NCBI GenBank assembly: GCA_045632525.1
Contig: JAZQWV010000017.1
Span: 15,367-79,366, forward strand
DNA: 64,000 nt
From: Fimenecus sp045632525
Lineage (GTDB): Bacteria; Bacillota; Clostridia; Oscillospirales; Acutalibacteraceae
Direction: 5' to 3'
Position numbers and translations under genes: made by a program. Shown here one piece after another: positions 1 to 8,994 of this stretch. The notes under the pieces were generated by a model that did no database searches, had not been told where the DNA came from, and saw only the letters and a program-made list of their open reading frames with translations. Position 1 is the stretch's first letter. Each line of letters starts with the position of its first letter.

Positions 1-1
1 A

Positions 2-2482
2 GACGGTAAAGACGGAATAAATGGTCAGGATGGTAAGGACGGCATTGACGGTGTCAACGGCACAAATGGTGCTGATGGCGTTGGCATTTCTTCTGCAAAC
101 ATTAATGCTGACGGTCAACTTGTTTTAACTTTTTCAGATGGAACAACAGTAAATCTTGACAAAGTTGTGGGTATGAATGGTGCCGATGGTGTTAGTGTGA
201 CCAATTCTGTAATAAATAATAACGGAGAATTAGTTTTAACATATTCTAACGGACAAATCGCAAATCTTGGTGTAGTTGTTGGTGCTGACGGAAAAGATGG
301 TGCTGACGGAAAAGATGGTGCCGATGGAAAAGATGGCATTGACGGTAAAGATGGCATTGACGGTAAAGATGGCATTGACGGTAAAGATGGCATTGACGGT
401 AAAGACGGTGCTGACGGTAAAGATGGCGTTGATGGCAAAGACGGTGTTAATGGTAAAGATGGTATTAACGGCACAAACGGTATTGATGGCAAAGATGGCA
501 TCAGCGTTATAAAATCTGAAATCAATTCAAAGGGTGAATTAGTTTTAACATATTCTGACAATACAGTTGATAATCTTGGCGTAGTAGTTGGTGCTAATGG
601 TAAAGACGGCATTGACGGAAAAGACGGTGCTGACGGTAAAGATGGCATTAACGGTCAGGATGGCAAAGACGGAAAAGATGGTGTCAATGGTGCTAATGGT
701 GAAGATGGTGTCGGCATTGAAACTATCGTAATCAATGCGAATGGTGAACTTGAAATTACACTCACAAGTGGAACAACAATGAACCTTGGCAACATTAAAG
801 GTGCTGATGGTAAGGACGGACAAAACGGTAAAGACGGCGTTGACGGTGTGAACGGTCAGGACGGCAAAGATGGTATTGATGGAATCAACGGACAAGATGG
901 TAAAGATGGCAAAGACGGACTTGGTGTTGCTTCAACAACAATTAACAATAATGGTGAACTTGTAATTGAATATACAGATGGCACAACTGAAAACCTTGGT
1001 AAAGTTGTGGGCAAAGATGGTGCTAATGGAACAAATGGTATAGATGGCACAAATGGAACTGATGGTATTGATGGTATCGGTGTAACAAAAACTGAAATCA
1101 ACTCAGACGGTGAACTCATTATTTATTATTCTAACAATACATCTGAAAATCTTGGTGTGGTCATTGGTGCTGATGGAAAAGACGGCATCAATGGTCAAGA
1201 CGGCAAGGATGGTATTAACGGTCAGGATGGCAAAGATGGAGTCGATGGCATAAACGGTCAAAATGGTAAAGATGGTGCAGATGGTAAAGATGGTATCGGC
1301 ATTTCAGATGTAGAAATCAATGCTGACAATGAACTTGTTCTCACATTCTCCGACAATTCAACAATCAACCTTGGCAACATTAAGGGTGCTAAAGGTGATA
1401 AGGGCGATAAAGGTGATAAGGGTGCTGATGGTACAAATGGTATTGATGGTGTAGGTATTGCCAATGTAACAATCTCAACAGAGGGGGCATTGACAGTTGA
1501 ACTCACAAACGGCACAATTCTTAACCTTGGCAATATTAAAGGCGAAGACGGCATTGGAATTTCAAAGTCGGAAATCAATGCAAACGGTGAGCTTGTTCTT
1601 ACATATACAAACGGCACAACTGCAAATCTCGGCAAAGTAGTTGGCACAAATGGTGCTGATGGTATAAACGGTGTTGATGGTGTAGGTATTAAAACTGTGA
1701 CGCTTTCAACAGATGGCGAACTTTCAATCCTTATGACAGACAACTCAACCTATAACCTTGGTAATATCAAAGGTGAAAAGGGCGATAAGGGTGATAAGGG
1801 TGACCAAGGTGACAAGGGTGCCGATGGTACAAATGGCACTAATGGTAAAGATGGTAGAGGTGTTGCCAATATGGAAATAGTAGATGGTAAACTTGTTGTT
1901 ACATACACAGATGGAACAAATGAAACACTTGAAATCGAAACTAACGAGATAAAAACAGAAGTGTCTTATCTAACTTACACTGAATTGAGTGATGGAACAT
2001 ACAGTGTAAAATTAAATGAAACATTTAAAGATAGCATAACTTCAATTGCCATTCCAGCAGAATTTAATGGTAAACCAGTTACTACTATTTCTATTATGGC
2101 ATTTGATTCTGCAAGAAATCTTACCCAAATAAGTATACCAGATACGGTTACAACAATTGATAATAGTGCTTTTGCTGGTTGTAGTAGTTTAAAAACTGTT
2201 AAAATGTCAAATTCTCTTATTTCTATTGGCAATTCGGTATTTAGTTCATGTAGTCAACTGACTACTATTACAATCCCAGCATCAGTTACAAATATAGGTT
2301 CTAATGTTTTTAATATGTGCAATAACTTGACATCAGTTGTTGTGGAAGGAAATTTGAATTGGAAAGTTAACTACAGTACTGGACAAATTAAAGCGAATGT
2401 TACTTTTAGTGAAATAGACTTTTCAATGAATGTAGAATATTTTAATACTTATAGTGGCTATGTATGGAGCAGAGTAGAATGA
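2..2482 (+). CDS. Collagen-like repeat surface protein with C-terminal BspA-type leucine-rich repeats (5' end outside window)
   Basis: The frame is open from the left edge, so the start and any signal peptide are missing; 826 residues are visible. Most of it is Gly-X-Y triplets (GKD, GID, GAD, GVN, GQD, later GDK) with Asp or Asn in the third place and no proline. The triplet blocks alternate with about eleven copies of a roughly 30-residue module with the pattern I-N-x-x-G-E-L-V-L-T-Y-x-x-x-T-x-x-N-L-G. The last 160 residues change to BspA/LRR_5-type repeats (IPDTVTTIDNSAFAGCSSL and similar). Proteins of this kind are usually secreted or displayed on the cell surface. No LPxTG motif or terminal membrane helix is visible at the C-terminus. 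A phage tail-fibre origin is possible because tail fibres also carry collagen-like triplets. The fold is clear, the ligand unknown. Confidence 0.85.
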   Translation, partial: DGKDGINGQDGKDGIDGVNGTNGADGVGISSANINADGQLVLTFSDGTTVNLDKVVGMNGADGVSVTNSVINNNGELVLTYSNGQIANLGVVVGADGKDGADGKDGADGKDGIDGKDGIDGKDGIDGKDGIDGKDGADGKDGVDGKDGVNGKDGINGTNGIDGKDGISVIKSEINSKGELVLTYSDNTVDNLGVVVGANGKDGIDGKDGADGKDGINGQDGKDGKDGVNGANGEDGVGIETIVINANGELEITLTSGTTMNLGNIKGADGKDGQNGKDGVDGVNGQDGKDGIDGINGQDGKDGKDGLGVASTTINNNGELVIEYTDGTTENLGKVVGKDGANGTNGIDGTNGTDGIDGIGVTKTEINSDGELIIYYSNNTSENLGVVIGADGKDGINGQDGKDGINGQDGKDGVDGINGQNGKDGADGKDGIGISDVEINADNELVLTFSDNSTINLGNIKGAKGDKGDKGDKGADGTNGIDGVGIANVTISTEGALTVELTNGTILNLGNIKGEDGIGISKSEINANGELVLTYTNGTTANLGKVVGTNGADGINGVDGVGIKTVTLSTDGELSILMTDNSTYNLGNIKGEKGDKGDKGDQGDKGADGTNGTNGKDGRGVANMEIVDGKLVVTYTDGTNETLEIETNEIKTEVSYLTYTELSDGTYSVKLNETFKDSITSIAIPAEFNGKPVTTISIMAFDSARNLTQISIPDTVTTIDNSAFAGCSSLKTVKMSNSLISIGNSVFSSCSQLTTITIPASVTNIGSNVFNMCNNLTSVVVEGNLNWKVNYSTGQIKANVTFSEIDFSMNVEYFNTYSGYVWSRVE
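332..403 (+). repeat. Four perfect 18-bp tandem repeats inside the collagen-like gene
   Basis: The unit GATGGCATTGACGGTAAA occurs four times without a mismatch (332-349, 350-367, 368-385, 386-403) and encodes DGIDGK. Since 18 is a multiple of three, slippage would change protein length without breaking the frame. Imperfect copies of the same unit continue on both sides. Confidence 0.95.
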
Positions 2483-2727
2483 TAATGCAGTTAACTCAAA
2501 CAGAAAATTTGATTATGCAGTGGTATTTTCAATTTAATAATAAAATTGGAGCAATAATGTCAGCATCTCAATATAACAATTTTAGAGCAAATATTGAAGA
2601 TGAAAAAATAGTTAAAGATTTGAAATCTGCAGTTTGTTCTTTGATTGATAAAGGATACTTAAAATTAGATAGTCGCAATAATTTTGCACTCACTCCAAAA
2701 GGGTTTAATTACATAAATAACAAATAA
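2479..2727 (+). CDS. Small protein, possible winged-helix domain
   Basis: An 82-residue protein of unknown function. I chose the ATG at 2479 because it overlaps the stop of the collagen-like gene as ATGA and has GGAG nine bases upstream; an ATG at 2485 is the alternative. The C-terminal half (KDLKSAVCSLIDKGYLKL, then LTPKGFNYI) reads like the recognition helix and wing of a winged-helix protein. The overlap means it is co-transcribed and probably translationally coupled to the surface protein. A terminator follows at 2738. I do not recognise a named family. Confidence 0.6.
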   Translation: MIMQLTQTENLIMQWYFQFNNKIGAIMSASQYNNFRANIEDEKIVKDLKSAVCSLIDKGYLKLDSRNNFALTPKGFNYINNK

Positions 2728-2737
2728 GAATACTGTA

Positions 2738-2765
2738 GGGCGATTCACAAATCGCCCTTTTTATT
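2738..2765 (+). terminator. Rho-independent terminator after the collagen-like operon
   Basis: GGGCGATT (2738-2745) pairs with AATCGCCC (2750-2757) around a CACA loop, followed by a T run. It ends the surface-protein transcript. Confidence 0.85.
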
Positions 2766-2799
2766 TATCTCGACAAATTCAAATTTGTGCAAAATTAAA

Positions 2800-2828
2800 C
2801 CCCGATTTTAAATCGGGGGTGTTTTTTT
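2800..2828. terminator. Bidirectional terminator between convergent genes
   Basis: CCCCGATTT and AAATCGGGG form a tight stem with T-rich sequence on both sides. It serves the minus-strand serine hydrolase gene, which ends at 2827, and backs up the plus-strand terminator at 2738. Confidence 0.75.
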
Positions 2829-4413
2829 ATCTCTTTTTAATTCCCTCGATGAATCTGCCGTGGTGTTTTGGCTCAACGAGTGGGGGGAGAAGTTGCACAA
2901 ACTTTTTGAATGCTGTACAAAGTGTTTTATTTGGAATCATCTGGTCGAAGAATCCGTCAAGAGTTGAAAGAATGTCACCGACATAAGGTGTGCTTGATGG
3001 AGCCATTACAACTTTGTCGTGTGGTCTAAAACTGAACAAAAGATTTCGTTTACCAACTGTCTGAATTGGACGAATTGAAACGAGCAATGTGTTATCGTCA
3101 ATCCAAGTTGCGTTTGAGCAAACTTTGAATTCAATCTGACCAAGAGTCATTGTTGAATAACGATAGTGACCGTCCATACCCAATGCAATAATATTGTGCT
3201 CGTCACCCTCGCTCCAACGGAAAGTGCATTCTTCGCCGTTGAAATCAAATTTGACCATATCAATATTACCTGCTTTATCACTCATCATATATGTAATTGC
3301 AAGTGGTAATACGCTCACTTGGAATCCAACAAGATTAAGTATGAGCTTTTTGCGGAATTTGATGTATCTGTCGCTGATTTCTTGTTCTTTTTCTGGGTGT
3401 TCACTAAGAGCTGGGGCAACGGATTTTGTCAAATCTAAATCTGTATTTTCGTCTGCATCAACAAATGCTTTTGGGAAGAAATTGAAAATGCCGTCAAGTC
3501 CGTCTTGCTCATTGGTAATTGAAGATGTAACAACCACAACTGCGTTATGCTTTGGGAAAGCGATACCAAACTGTGAGAACATTCCATCTGCTCTGAAACC
3601 ACCTAAATGGTCGCGCCAAAAACAATAGCCATAACCAAATGACGAATCAGAACCGGGACGGTTATATTCATTGTCAATCTGTTTTTGGGTTGCAAGTTGA
3701 GTCCATTCTTTTGGAATTACCTGTTCGCCCTTGTATTTACCGTCTTTAAGATAGCAAAGTGTGAATTTTGCAAGGTCTTCAGTTTTAAGATAAAGTCCCC
3801 ATCCACCTGCTTCAACGCCATTTCGGTCTGTTTCCCAGAAAGGAAAGTCAATTCCCAACGGCTCAAAAAGTCGTGGACGAAGATACTCTCTCATGCTCAT
3901 ACCTGTAACTTTATTTATAATAGCAGAGAGCATATAAATATTTTCGTTGATATATAAGAACTTTTCGCCCGGCTCAAATACCCAAGGTGAGTTGATATAA
4001 TCTTCAACCCAGTCAACCTTTGCTTTGTCAGAGAGAAAACTTGGCTGTTTGCCTGATGACATTCTCAAAAGGTTGTGCACAGTGAGCTTATCAAATCTTG
4101 GGTCAGGCTTTTTTGGTGTGAATTCAGGGAAAAAGTCAAGAAGTTTATCGTCGAGAGAAATCAAACCTTCACTAACTGCAAAACCAATTGCTGTTGATGT
4201 GAAAGATTTGCTCACAGAATAAACTGAGTGAGTTGTATTTTTGTCAAATGGCTCATTATACCACTCAACTGCAACCTTTCCGTTGCGAATAACCATTAAT
4301 GAGTGATATTCGAGATTTTTTTCTTCTGCATTTTTGAAAAATTCATTTACAACTTTTGCAGAAACCCCAACACTCTGCGGTGTTTTAGCGCGTGGAATAG
4401 ATTTTGTTGCCAT
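2827..4413 (-). CDS. Serine hydrolase of the beta-lactamase / penicillin-binding-protein class C-like family
   Basis: A 528-residue member of the class C beta-lactamase-like serine hydrolases. The nucleophile motif SVSK is at residues 66-69 and a Tyr-x-Asn motif (YIN) lies in FLYINENIYML. The first ~330 residues are the catalytic domain; the rest is a beta-rich C-terminal domain. No signal peptide is seen, so a cytoplasmic esterase or peptidase role is as likely as a cell-wall one. The start is the ATG at 4413: AAAGGGTG lies about eight bases upstream and overlaps the in-frame GTG at 4422. It lies five bases downstream of the carboxypeptidase gene, so the two are probably one operon. The substrate cannot be read from the sequence. 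Confidence 0.8.
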   Translation of the reverse strand: MATKSIPRAKTPQSVGVSAKVVNEFFKNAEEKNLEYHSLMVIRNGKVAVEWYNEPFDKNTTHSVYSVSKSFTSTAIGFAVSEGLISLDDKLLDFFPEFTPKKPDPRFDKLTVHNLLRMSSGKQPSFLSDKAKVDWVEDYINSPWVFEPGEKFLYINENIYMLSAIINKVTGMSMREYLRPRLFEPLGIDFPFWETDRNGVEAGGWGLYLKTEDLAKFTLCYLKDGKYKGEQVIPKEWTQLATQKQIDNEYNRPGSDSSFGYGYCFWRDHLGGFRADGMFSQFGIAFPKHNAVVVVTSSITNEQDGLDGIFNFFPKAFVDADENTDLDLTKSVAPALSEHPEKEQEISDRYIKFRKKLILNLVGFQVSVLPLAITYMMSDKAGNIDMVKFDFNGEECTFRWSEGDEHNIIALGMDGHYRYSTMTLGQIEFKVCSNATWIDDNTLLVSIRPIQTVGKRNLLFSFRPHDKVVMAPSSTPYVGDILSTLDGFFDQMIPNKTLCTAFKKFVQLLPPLVEPKHHGRFIEGIKKR

Positions 4414-4418
4414 AAAAA

Positions 4419-5756
4419 TCACCCTTTAACCATTTTTATTTTTCTTCTCTTTGCTTTAATTCGGTTTTTACGGATTATCAATAAAATATAGATAACCACA
4501 AGCACAATAAATATTGCAAAAAGAAGTTTGAATATCGTTGATGAAAAAATTGATTTGAGAATTCCCACTATCCAAAGAATGACACTTCTGTCAAGGCTTT
4601 CTGCTGCAACAAGGTCAACTGTTGCAACAATATCTTCACCATAAAGAACTTCAGCTTTGCCGATAACATCGCCTTTTTTGATAGGCGCTTGAACTACTTT
4701 TGGTGTTTCGCTTTCGATTGGACGAATTACAAGACTACCCGCTTGTGTACCTGTTGGAACAAGTGCAGAAATTTCTTTTGCAGGCAAAAGTCTTAAATGG
4801 TCAACTTTCCAGTTGTATTCAACATCAACAACTGTTACAACATCAGTTGTGTTAGTGATTTTTGTAAGTTCAATATTTTTAAATGCCCATTCATAGATTC
4901 TTTTGCTGTCTGTAAATGCAACATTTTCTTCATAGCCGTCATTATCAATGTCATATTGTGGAGCATTCAAAACGATAAGCATATAGTTATATCCGTTTTT
5001 AGATGCAGTTGAAATAACGCAATGTCCTGCAAGGTCAGTTGTACCAGTTTTAACACCCGAAATACTTTCGTTATAATAATCCTTATATGCAGGGTTCATC
5101 ATTTTATTGGTGTTGTGAAGATAACGGGTTTCGTGATATTCATTTGTAGGTGGAATATCATATCTTGGTGTACTTGTGATTTTTTTGAAAGTTGGATTTG
5201 TGAGAGCGTGTTTTGTGATTTTATAAAGGTCATTTGCAGTTGTGTATGCACTACCGTCGCCGTCAAGTCCGTGTGGGTTGATAAAGTTTGTGTTTTCACA
5301 TCCTAACCCTTTAACATACTCGTTCATCATTACAACAAAATTATCAGGTGTGCCCGCAATGCTATAGGCAAGAATATTTGCGGCGTCACCTGCTGATGGA
5401 AGCATAAGACAATATAAAAGTTGCTCAATAGTAAGAGTTTCGCCTGTACGGATACCCGCTGTTGAAGCATCTTGCTGATAAAGGTCTTCAAGATGGTATC
5501 TCTCGCAAGTGAGAGATACGCTCAAGTCGTCATAATATTCAAGCGCCAACATGCAAGTAACCATTTTGGTAAGAGAAGCAGGTGCAGTCTTTTTATCTGC
5601 ATTTTTATCGAAAATAACGGTTTCGCTATCGGTGTTAACCAAAAGAACAATATCAGCTTCTGTTTCTAACAATGAGTTGAATGCGGCATTACCGCTGACG
5701 CAGAAACATGATATGAAAAGTATAGTTATTAAAAGAACAGAAATAACTTTTTTCAA
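4419..5756 (-). CDS. dacF: D-alanyl-D-alanine carboxypeptidase (DacF-like, family S11)
   Basis: A 445-residue low-molecular-weight penicillin-binding protein that trims the terminal D-Ala of peptidoglycan stem peptides. It has an N-terminal signal peptide (VISVLLITILF), SLTK at 61-64 (SxxK), KTG at 236-238 and a C-terminal membrane helix followed by a basic tail, so it acts outside the membrane. The usual SxN motif reads S-A-G-D at 121-124, with Gly where Asn is normal. I place the start at TTG 5756: it gives a clean signal peptide and has GGGTGAT just upstream; an in-frame upstream extension is unlikely. DacF-type enzymes in spore formers often act on spore cortex, but the sequence does not show when this one is expressed. 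Confidence 0.88.
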   Translation of the reverse strand: MKKVISVLLITILFISCFCVSGNAAFNSLLETEADIVLLVNTDSETVIFDKNADKKTAPASLTKMVTCMLALEYYDDLSVSLTCERYHLEDLYQQDASTAGIRTGETLTIEQLLYCLMLPSAGDAANILAYSIAGTPDNFVVMMNEYVKGLGCENTNFINPHGLDGDGSAYTTANDLYKITKHALTNPTFKKITSTPRYDIPPTNEYHETRYLHNTNKMMNPAYKDYYNESISGVKTGTTDLAGHCVISTASKNGYNYMLIVLNAPQYDIDNDGYEENVAFTDSKRIYEWAFKNIELTKITNTTDVVTVVDVEYNWKVDHLRLLPAKEISALVPTGTQAGSLVIRPIESETPKVVQAPIKKGDVIGKAEVLYGEDIVATVDLVAAESLDRSVILWIVGILKSIFSSTIFKLLFAIFIVLVVIYILLIIRKNRIKAKRRKIKMVKG

Positions 5757-5800
5757 AAAATCACCCACTTGAAAAATTAAACTAAAAGTAATACAATAAG

Positions 5801-5829
5801 AGTATAGCACAAATAATAGTAATATCCAA
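5801..5829 (-). promoter_or_regulatory. Sigma-A-type promoter for the dacF-like gene
   Basis: On the minus strand TTGGAT (5829-5824) and TATACT (5806-5801) are 17 bases apart, about 45 bases before the TTG start. Inferred from consensus only. Confidence 0.55.
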
Positions 5830-5848
5830 GTAAGAAAAGGAAAAAATT

Positions 5849-6538
5849 ATGATATTTATTACAGGTGACACTCACGGCGACCGCGACAGACTCTCTCGCT
5901 GGCGTTTGCGCAAATTACAAGAAGGCGACACCCTCATAATCTGTGGTGATTTTGGCTTTTTGTGGGATGACAGCCAAGCAGAGCAAAATTTTTTGCAGAA
6001 TTTGGGCAAAAGAAAATATAATGTTTGTTTCATTGATGGTACTCACGAAAATTTTGAACTTTTAAATAATTATGAAATCAGCCAATGGAACGGTGGTAAA
6101 GTCCATAAGATTTATGGTAATCTCTATCACCTTATGCGTGGCCAGATTTTTGAAATCGAAGGCAAAAAAATCTTTACAATGGGTGGTGGCGAAAGTTCTG
6201 ATGTTGACATTCGTCGTGATGTGAATGCATGGTCAAAAGACGAAATCCCAACACAGGAAGAATTGCTTGAAGGCGCAGAAAACCTTGAAGTTGCAAATTA
6301 TGATATGGATGTAATTGTAACTCACGAGCCACCGTTGAAAGTAAAGAGTTTTTTAAATCTTAATGAAAACGAAATGCTTCGTGTTACAGCTCTTAATGCA
6401 TATTTTGAAGAGTTGGCAAGCAACTGTAAATTTAAAAAATGGTTTTTTGGCTCACTTCATATTGATAAATATATTTCAGGCACACACCGTGCAATTTTTA
6501 AAGATATTATCAATATTGAAACAGGCGAGAATTTATAA
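5849..6538 (+). CDS. Calcineurin-like metallophosphoesterase
   Basis: A 229-residue single-domain metallophosphoesterase. The family's metal-binding blocks are present: GDTHGD at 6-11, GDFG near 33, GTHEN near 66, and THEP plus SLHID towards the end. It most resembles small cytoplasmic phosphoesterases often carried on plasmids or beside phage genes; the substrate is unknown. RBS AAAAGGA precedes the ATG. It is divergent from the dacF-like gene and ends at a strong terminator, so it is probably monocistronic. Confidence 0.8.
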   Translation: MIFITGDTHGDRDRLSRWRLRKLQEGDTLIICGDFGFLWDDSQAEQNFLQNLGKRKYNVCFIDGTHENFELLNNYEISQWNGGKVHKIYGNLYHLMRGQIFEIEGKKIFTMGGGESSDVDIRRDVNAWSKDEIPTQEELLEGAENLEVANYDMDVIVTHEPPLKVKSFLNLNENEMLRVTALNAYFEELASNCKFKKWFFGSLHIDKYISGTHRAIFKDIINIETGENL

Positions 6539-6539
6539 A

Positions 6540-6570
6540 AACAGCGAAGATTATTCTTCGCTGTTTTTTG
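6540..6570 (+). terminator. Rho-independent terminator
   Basis: AACAGCGAAG pairs with CTTCGCTGTT around ATTATT, followed by TTTT. It separates the phosphoesterase gene from the Mur-like fusion gene. Confidence 0.88.
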
Positions 6571-6599
6571 TTGCATAATAATTCCTACTGTGGTATGAT
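6571..6599 (+). promoter_or_regulatory. Promoter of the Mur ligase-like/kinase fusion operon
   Basis: TTGCAT (6571-6576), 17-base spacer, TATGAT (6594-6599), directly after the preceding terminator and about 38 bases before the start codon. Confidence 0.65.
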
Positions 6600-6636
6600 A
6601 TATAATGATTTAATGTATCTTTTAAGGGAGATTAAA

Positions 6637-8994
6637 ATGAGCAGATTAAAAGATTATCTTGAACTTTTTAGAGAAAACGGAATACTTTGTGAATGCACAG
6701 CTGATGAGAATATAGAAATCGGCTATGTTTCATATAATTCACAAGATATTAAAGAGAATACATTTTTCTTGTGCAAGGGTGCGCATTTCAAAGAACAATT
6801 CTTACTTGATGCTCTCAGCAAGGGTGCAACAGTTTATATTGCAGAGAAAAAATATAATACAGATGCTCCTTGTGTAATCGTCAGTGATGTGCGACTTGCA
6901 ATGGGGCTTATGGCTAATTTCTTCTATGAAAATGCTTATGAAAAGCTTAAACTTGTGGGCATAACAGGTACAAAAGGTAAATCCACAACTGCTTATTTTA
7001 TCAAATATATCGAAGACGAATATCTCCAAAGTCTTGGTAAGAAAAAGAGTGCAATTGTATCATCAATTGACACTTATGATGGCGTAATCAATATTGAAAG
7101 CCATTTAACAACTCCCGAACCATTTGATTTGCACAAGCATTTTGACAATGCGGTTAAGAGCGACATTGAACACTTCACAATGGAAGTTTCTTCACAGGCA
7201 CTTAAATATGGACGAGTGTTTGGCGTCGATTTTACAATTGGTTGTTATCTTAATATTGGCATCGACCACATCAGTGCCATTGAACACCCTAATTTTGAAG
7301 ACTATTTCCAGTCAAAAATGAAGATTTTCTCACAATGCAAAACAGCAGTTGTAAATCTCGATACAGACCGTAGCGAAGATGTGATTAAAGCATCAAAAAA
7401 TGCTCCTGAAGTAATCACATTCAGTACAAAGGACGAAAATGCAGATGTTTATGGCTATAACATCAGAAAAGATGGCTCTGATACTGTGTTTACAGTAAGA
7501 ACAAAGGATTTTGACCGTGATTTCACACTCACAATGCCGGGACTTTTCAATGTTGAAAACGCTCTCTGTGCTATTGCTGTCTGCAACAAACTTGGAATAC
7601 CAGAACAATATATTTATACAGGTCTTCTTAAAGCTCGTTCAAGTGGACGAATGGAAGTTTATGAAAACGCTGACAAGAGAATTACTGCTATTGTTGACTA
7701 CGCTCACAACAGAATGAGTTTTGAAAATCTCTTTAATTCAGTTAGAAAAGAATACCCAGGCAGAAAAATCGCAATCGTATTTGGTTGTCCTGGTAATAAG
7801 GCACTTATCCGTCGTAAAGACTTGGGTGAGATGGCAGGGCAATATGCAGATATGACTTATATTACTGAAGAAGACCCAGGCGAAGAGTCATTACAGAAAA
7901 TTTCTCTTGAAGTGGCATCTTTTGTTGAGTCAAAGGGTGGCAAATATAAGATTATTGATGACCGTGGTGAAGCTATCAGCATGGCTATTAACGAAATGGG
8001 TGCAGATAGTGTAATTCTCATTACCGGCAAGGGCAACGAAACAAGACAAAAGCGTGGAATAGAATATATTGATTGTCCAACTGATGTTGAATATGCACTT
8101 AAAGCCCTTAAAGAATACGATAAAAAAAACGGACTTGATAACGACGAGAAAATAAAAAGTGTTCAGGATATTTTGCCACAGCTTCACAAACTCCATAATA
8201 AAAGAGTTGTAATTAAACTTGGTGGCAGTTGTCTTGACGATGAAACACTTATGAAAAATCTTCTCGAAGACATTGCACTTCTTACAATGGTAGGTGCAAA
8301 AATCATCGTTGTTCACGGCGGTGGCAAAGAAATCAGTAAAACTCTTGATAAGATGGGACTTAAATCTGAATTCTATGAGGGTTATCGTGTAACGGGTGAC
8401 GACGAAATGAATGTGGTTGAAATGGTGCTTTCAGGAAGCGTCAACAAGAAAATCGTTGAGCGTTTTTCACAGAGCAATATTTCAGCGGTTGGCATAAGTG
8501 GTACTGATGGCAACATTTTAAAATCAACACCTAAATATATAAACGGTAAATCACTCGGCAGAGTTGGTGATATCTCAAGGGTTGATACAACACTTATTGA
8601 TACTCTTTTTGAAAAGGGATACACAGTTGTACTCTCTCCTGTGGGAAGATGCGATGCGTTGGGCACAGTGAACATTAATGCAGATGATGCAGCAGGACAA
8701 GTAGCTTTGGCTTTGGGTGCTGATTGTCTCGTATATATAACTGATGTTAATGGAATTTTCCTTGATAGTCAGAATGAAAAAACTGCTCTTGAAAAGATAA
8801 ATGTGGAAAAAGCAAAAATGCTTCTTGACAGCGGTCTTGCCAAGGGTGGAATGATACCAAAAATTCGCAACATTATAAACCTTATTGAAAATGGCGTAAA
8901 AGAAGTTGCAATTCTTAATGGTAGAGTGAGATATAATATAATTTCTGAATTTATTGGTGCAAAAACTGTTGGAACGGTGGTGACTCGTGACTGA
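6637..8994 (+). CDS. Fusion of a MurE-like Mur ligase and an N-acetylglutamate kinase-like (ArgB) domain
   Basis: A 785-residue two-domain protein. Residues 1 to ~500 are a MurE-type ligase with the ATP-binding loop GTKGKST at 111-117. Residues ~520-785 are an amino-acid kinase closest to ArgB (VIKLGGS, VVHGGGKEI, GYRVTGDDEM, VNINADDAAGQ). Several ligase motifs depart from canonical MurE: DYAHNRMS instead of DYAHTPDS, a CPGNKA block instead of GGDRD, GKGNE instead of GKGHE, and EEDPGEE at about 411-417 where DNPR or a Lys-type motif is expected. It may therefore not be the housekeeping MurE, and its amino-acid substrate cannot be assigned. The start is ATG 6637 with AAGGGAG upstream; an in-frame start at 6568 would lie inside the promoter. 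Downstream genes are tightly coupled. Confidence 0.85.
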   Translation: MSRLKDYLELFRENGILCECTADENIEIGYVSYNSQDIKENTFFLCKGAHFKEQFLLDALSKGATVYIAEKKYNTDAPCVIVSDVRLAMGLMANFFYENAYEKLKLVGITGTKGKSTTAYFIKYIEDEYLQSLGKKKSAIVSSIDTYDGVINIESHLTTPEPFDLHKHFDNAVKSDIEHFTMEVSSQALKYGRVFGVDFTIGCYLNIGIDHISAIEHPNFEDYFQSKMKIFSQCKTAVVNLDTDRSEDVIKASKNAPEVITFSTKDENADVYGYNIRKDGSDTVFTVRTKDFDRDFTLTMPGLFNVENALCAIAVCNKLGIPEQYIYTGLLKARSSGRMEVYENADKRITAIVDYAHNRMSFENLFNSVRKEYPGRKIAIVFGCPGNKALIRRKDLGEMAGQYADMTYITEEDPGEESLQKISLEVASFVESKGGKYKIIDDRGEAISMAINEMGADSVILITGKGNETRQKRGIEYIDCPTDVEYALKALKEYDKKNGLDNDEKIKSVQDILPQLHKLHNKRVVIKLGGSCLDDETLMKNLLEDIALLTMVGAKIIVVHGGGKEISKTLDKMGLKSEFYEGYRVTGDDEMNVVEMVLSGSVNKKIVERFSQSNISAVGISGTDGNILKSTPKYINGKSLGRVGDISRVDTTLIDTLFEKGYTVVLSPVGRCDALGTVNINADDAAGQVALALGADCLVYITDVNGIFLDSQNEKTALEKINVEKAKMLLDSGLAKGGMIPKIRNIINLIENGVKEVAILNGRVRYNIISEFIGAKTVGTVVTRD

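Noticed and set aside
115..1743. Long open frames on the minus strand opposite the collagen-like gene (rich in Pro-Ser-Leu-Pro)
   Set aside because: They are mirror images of the Gly-X-Y codon repeats, which contain no stop in several frames. There is no ribosome site and no family signal.
6568..6636. Upstream in-frame start (6568) for the Mur ligase-like fusion
   Set aside because: It would lie inside the terminator tail and the promoter of the gene; ATG 6637 has a proper ribosome site.
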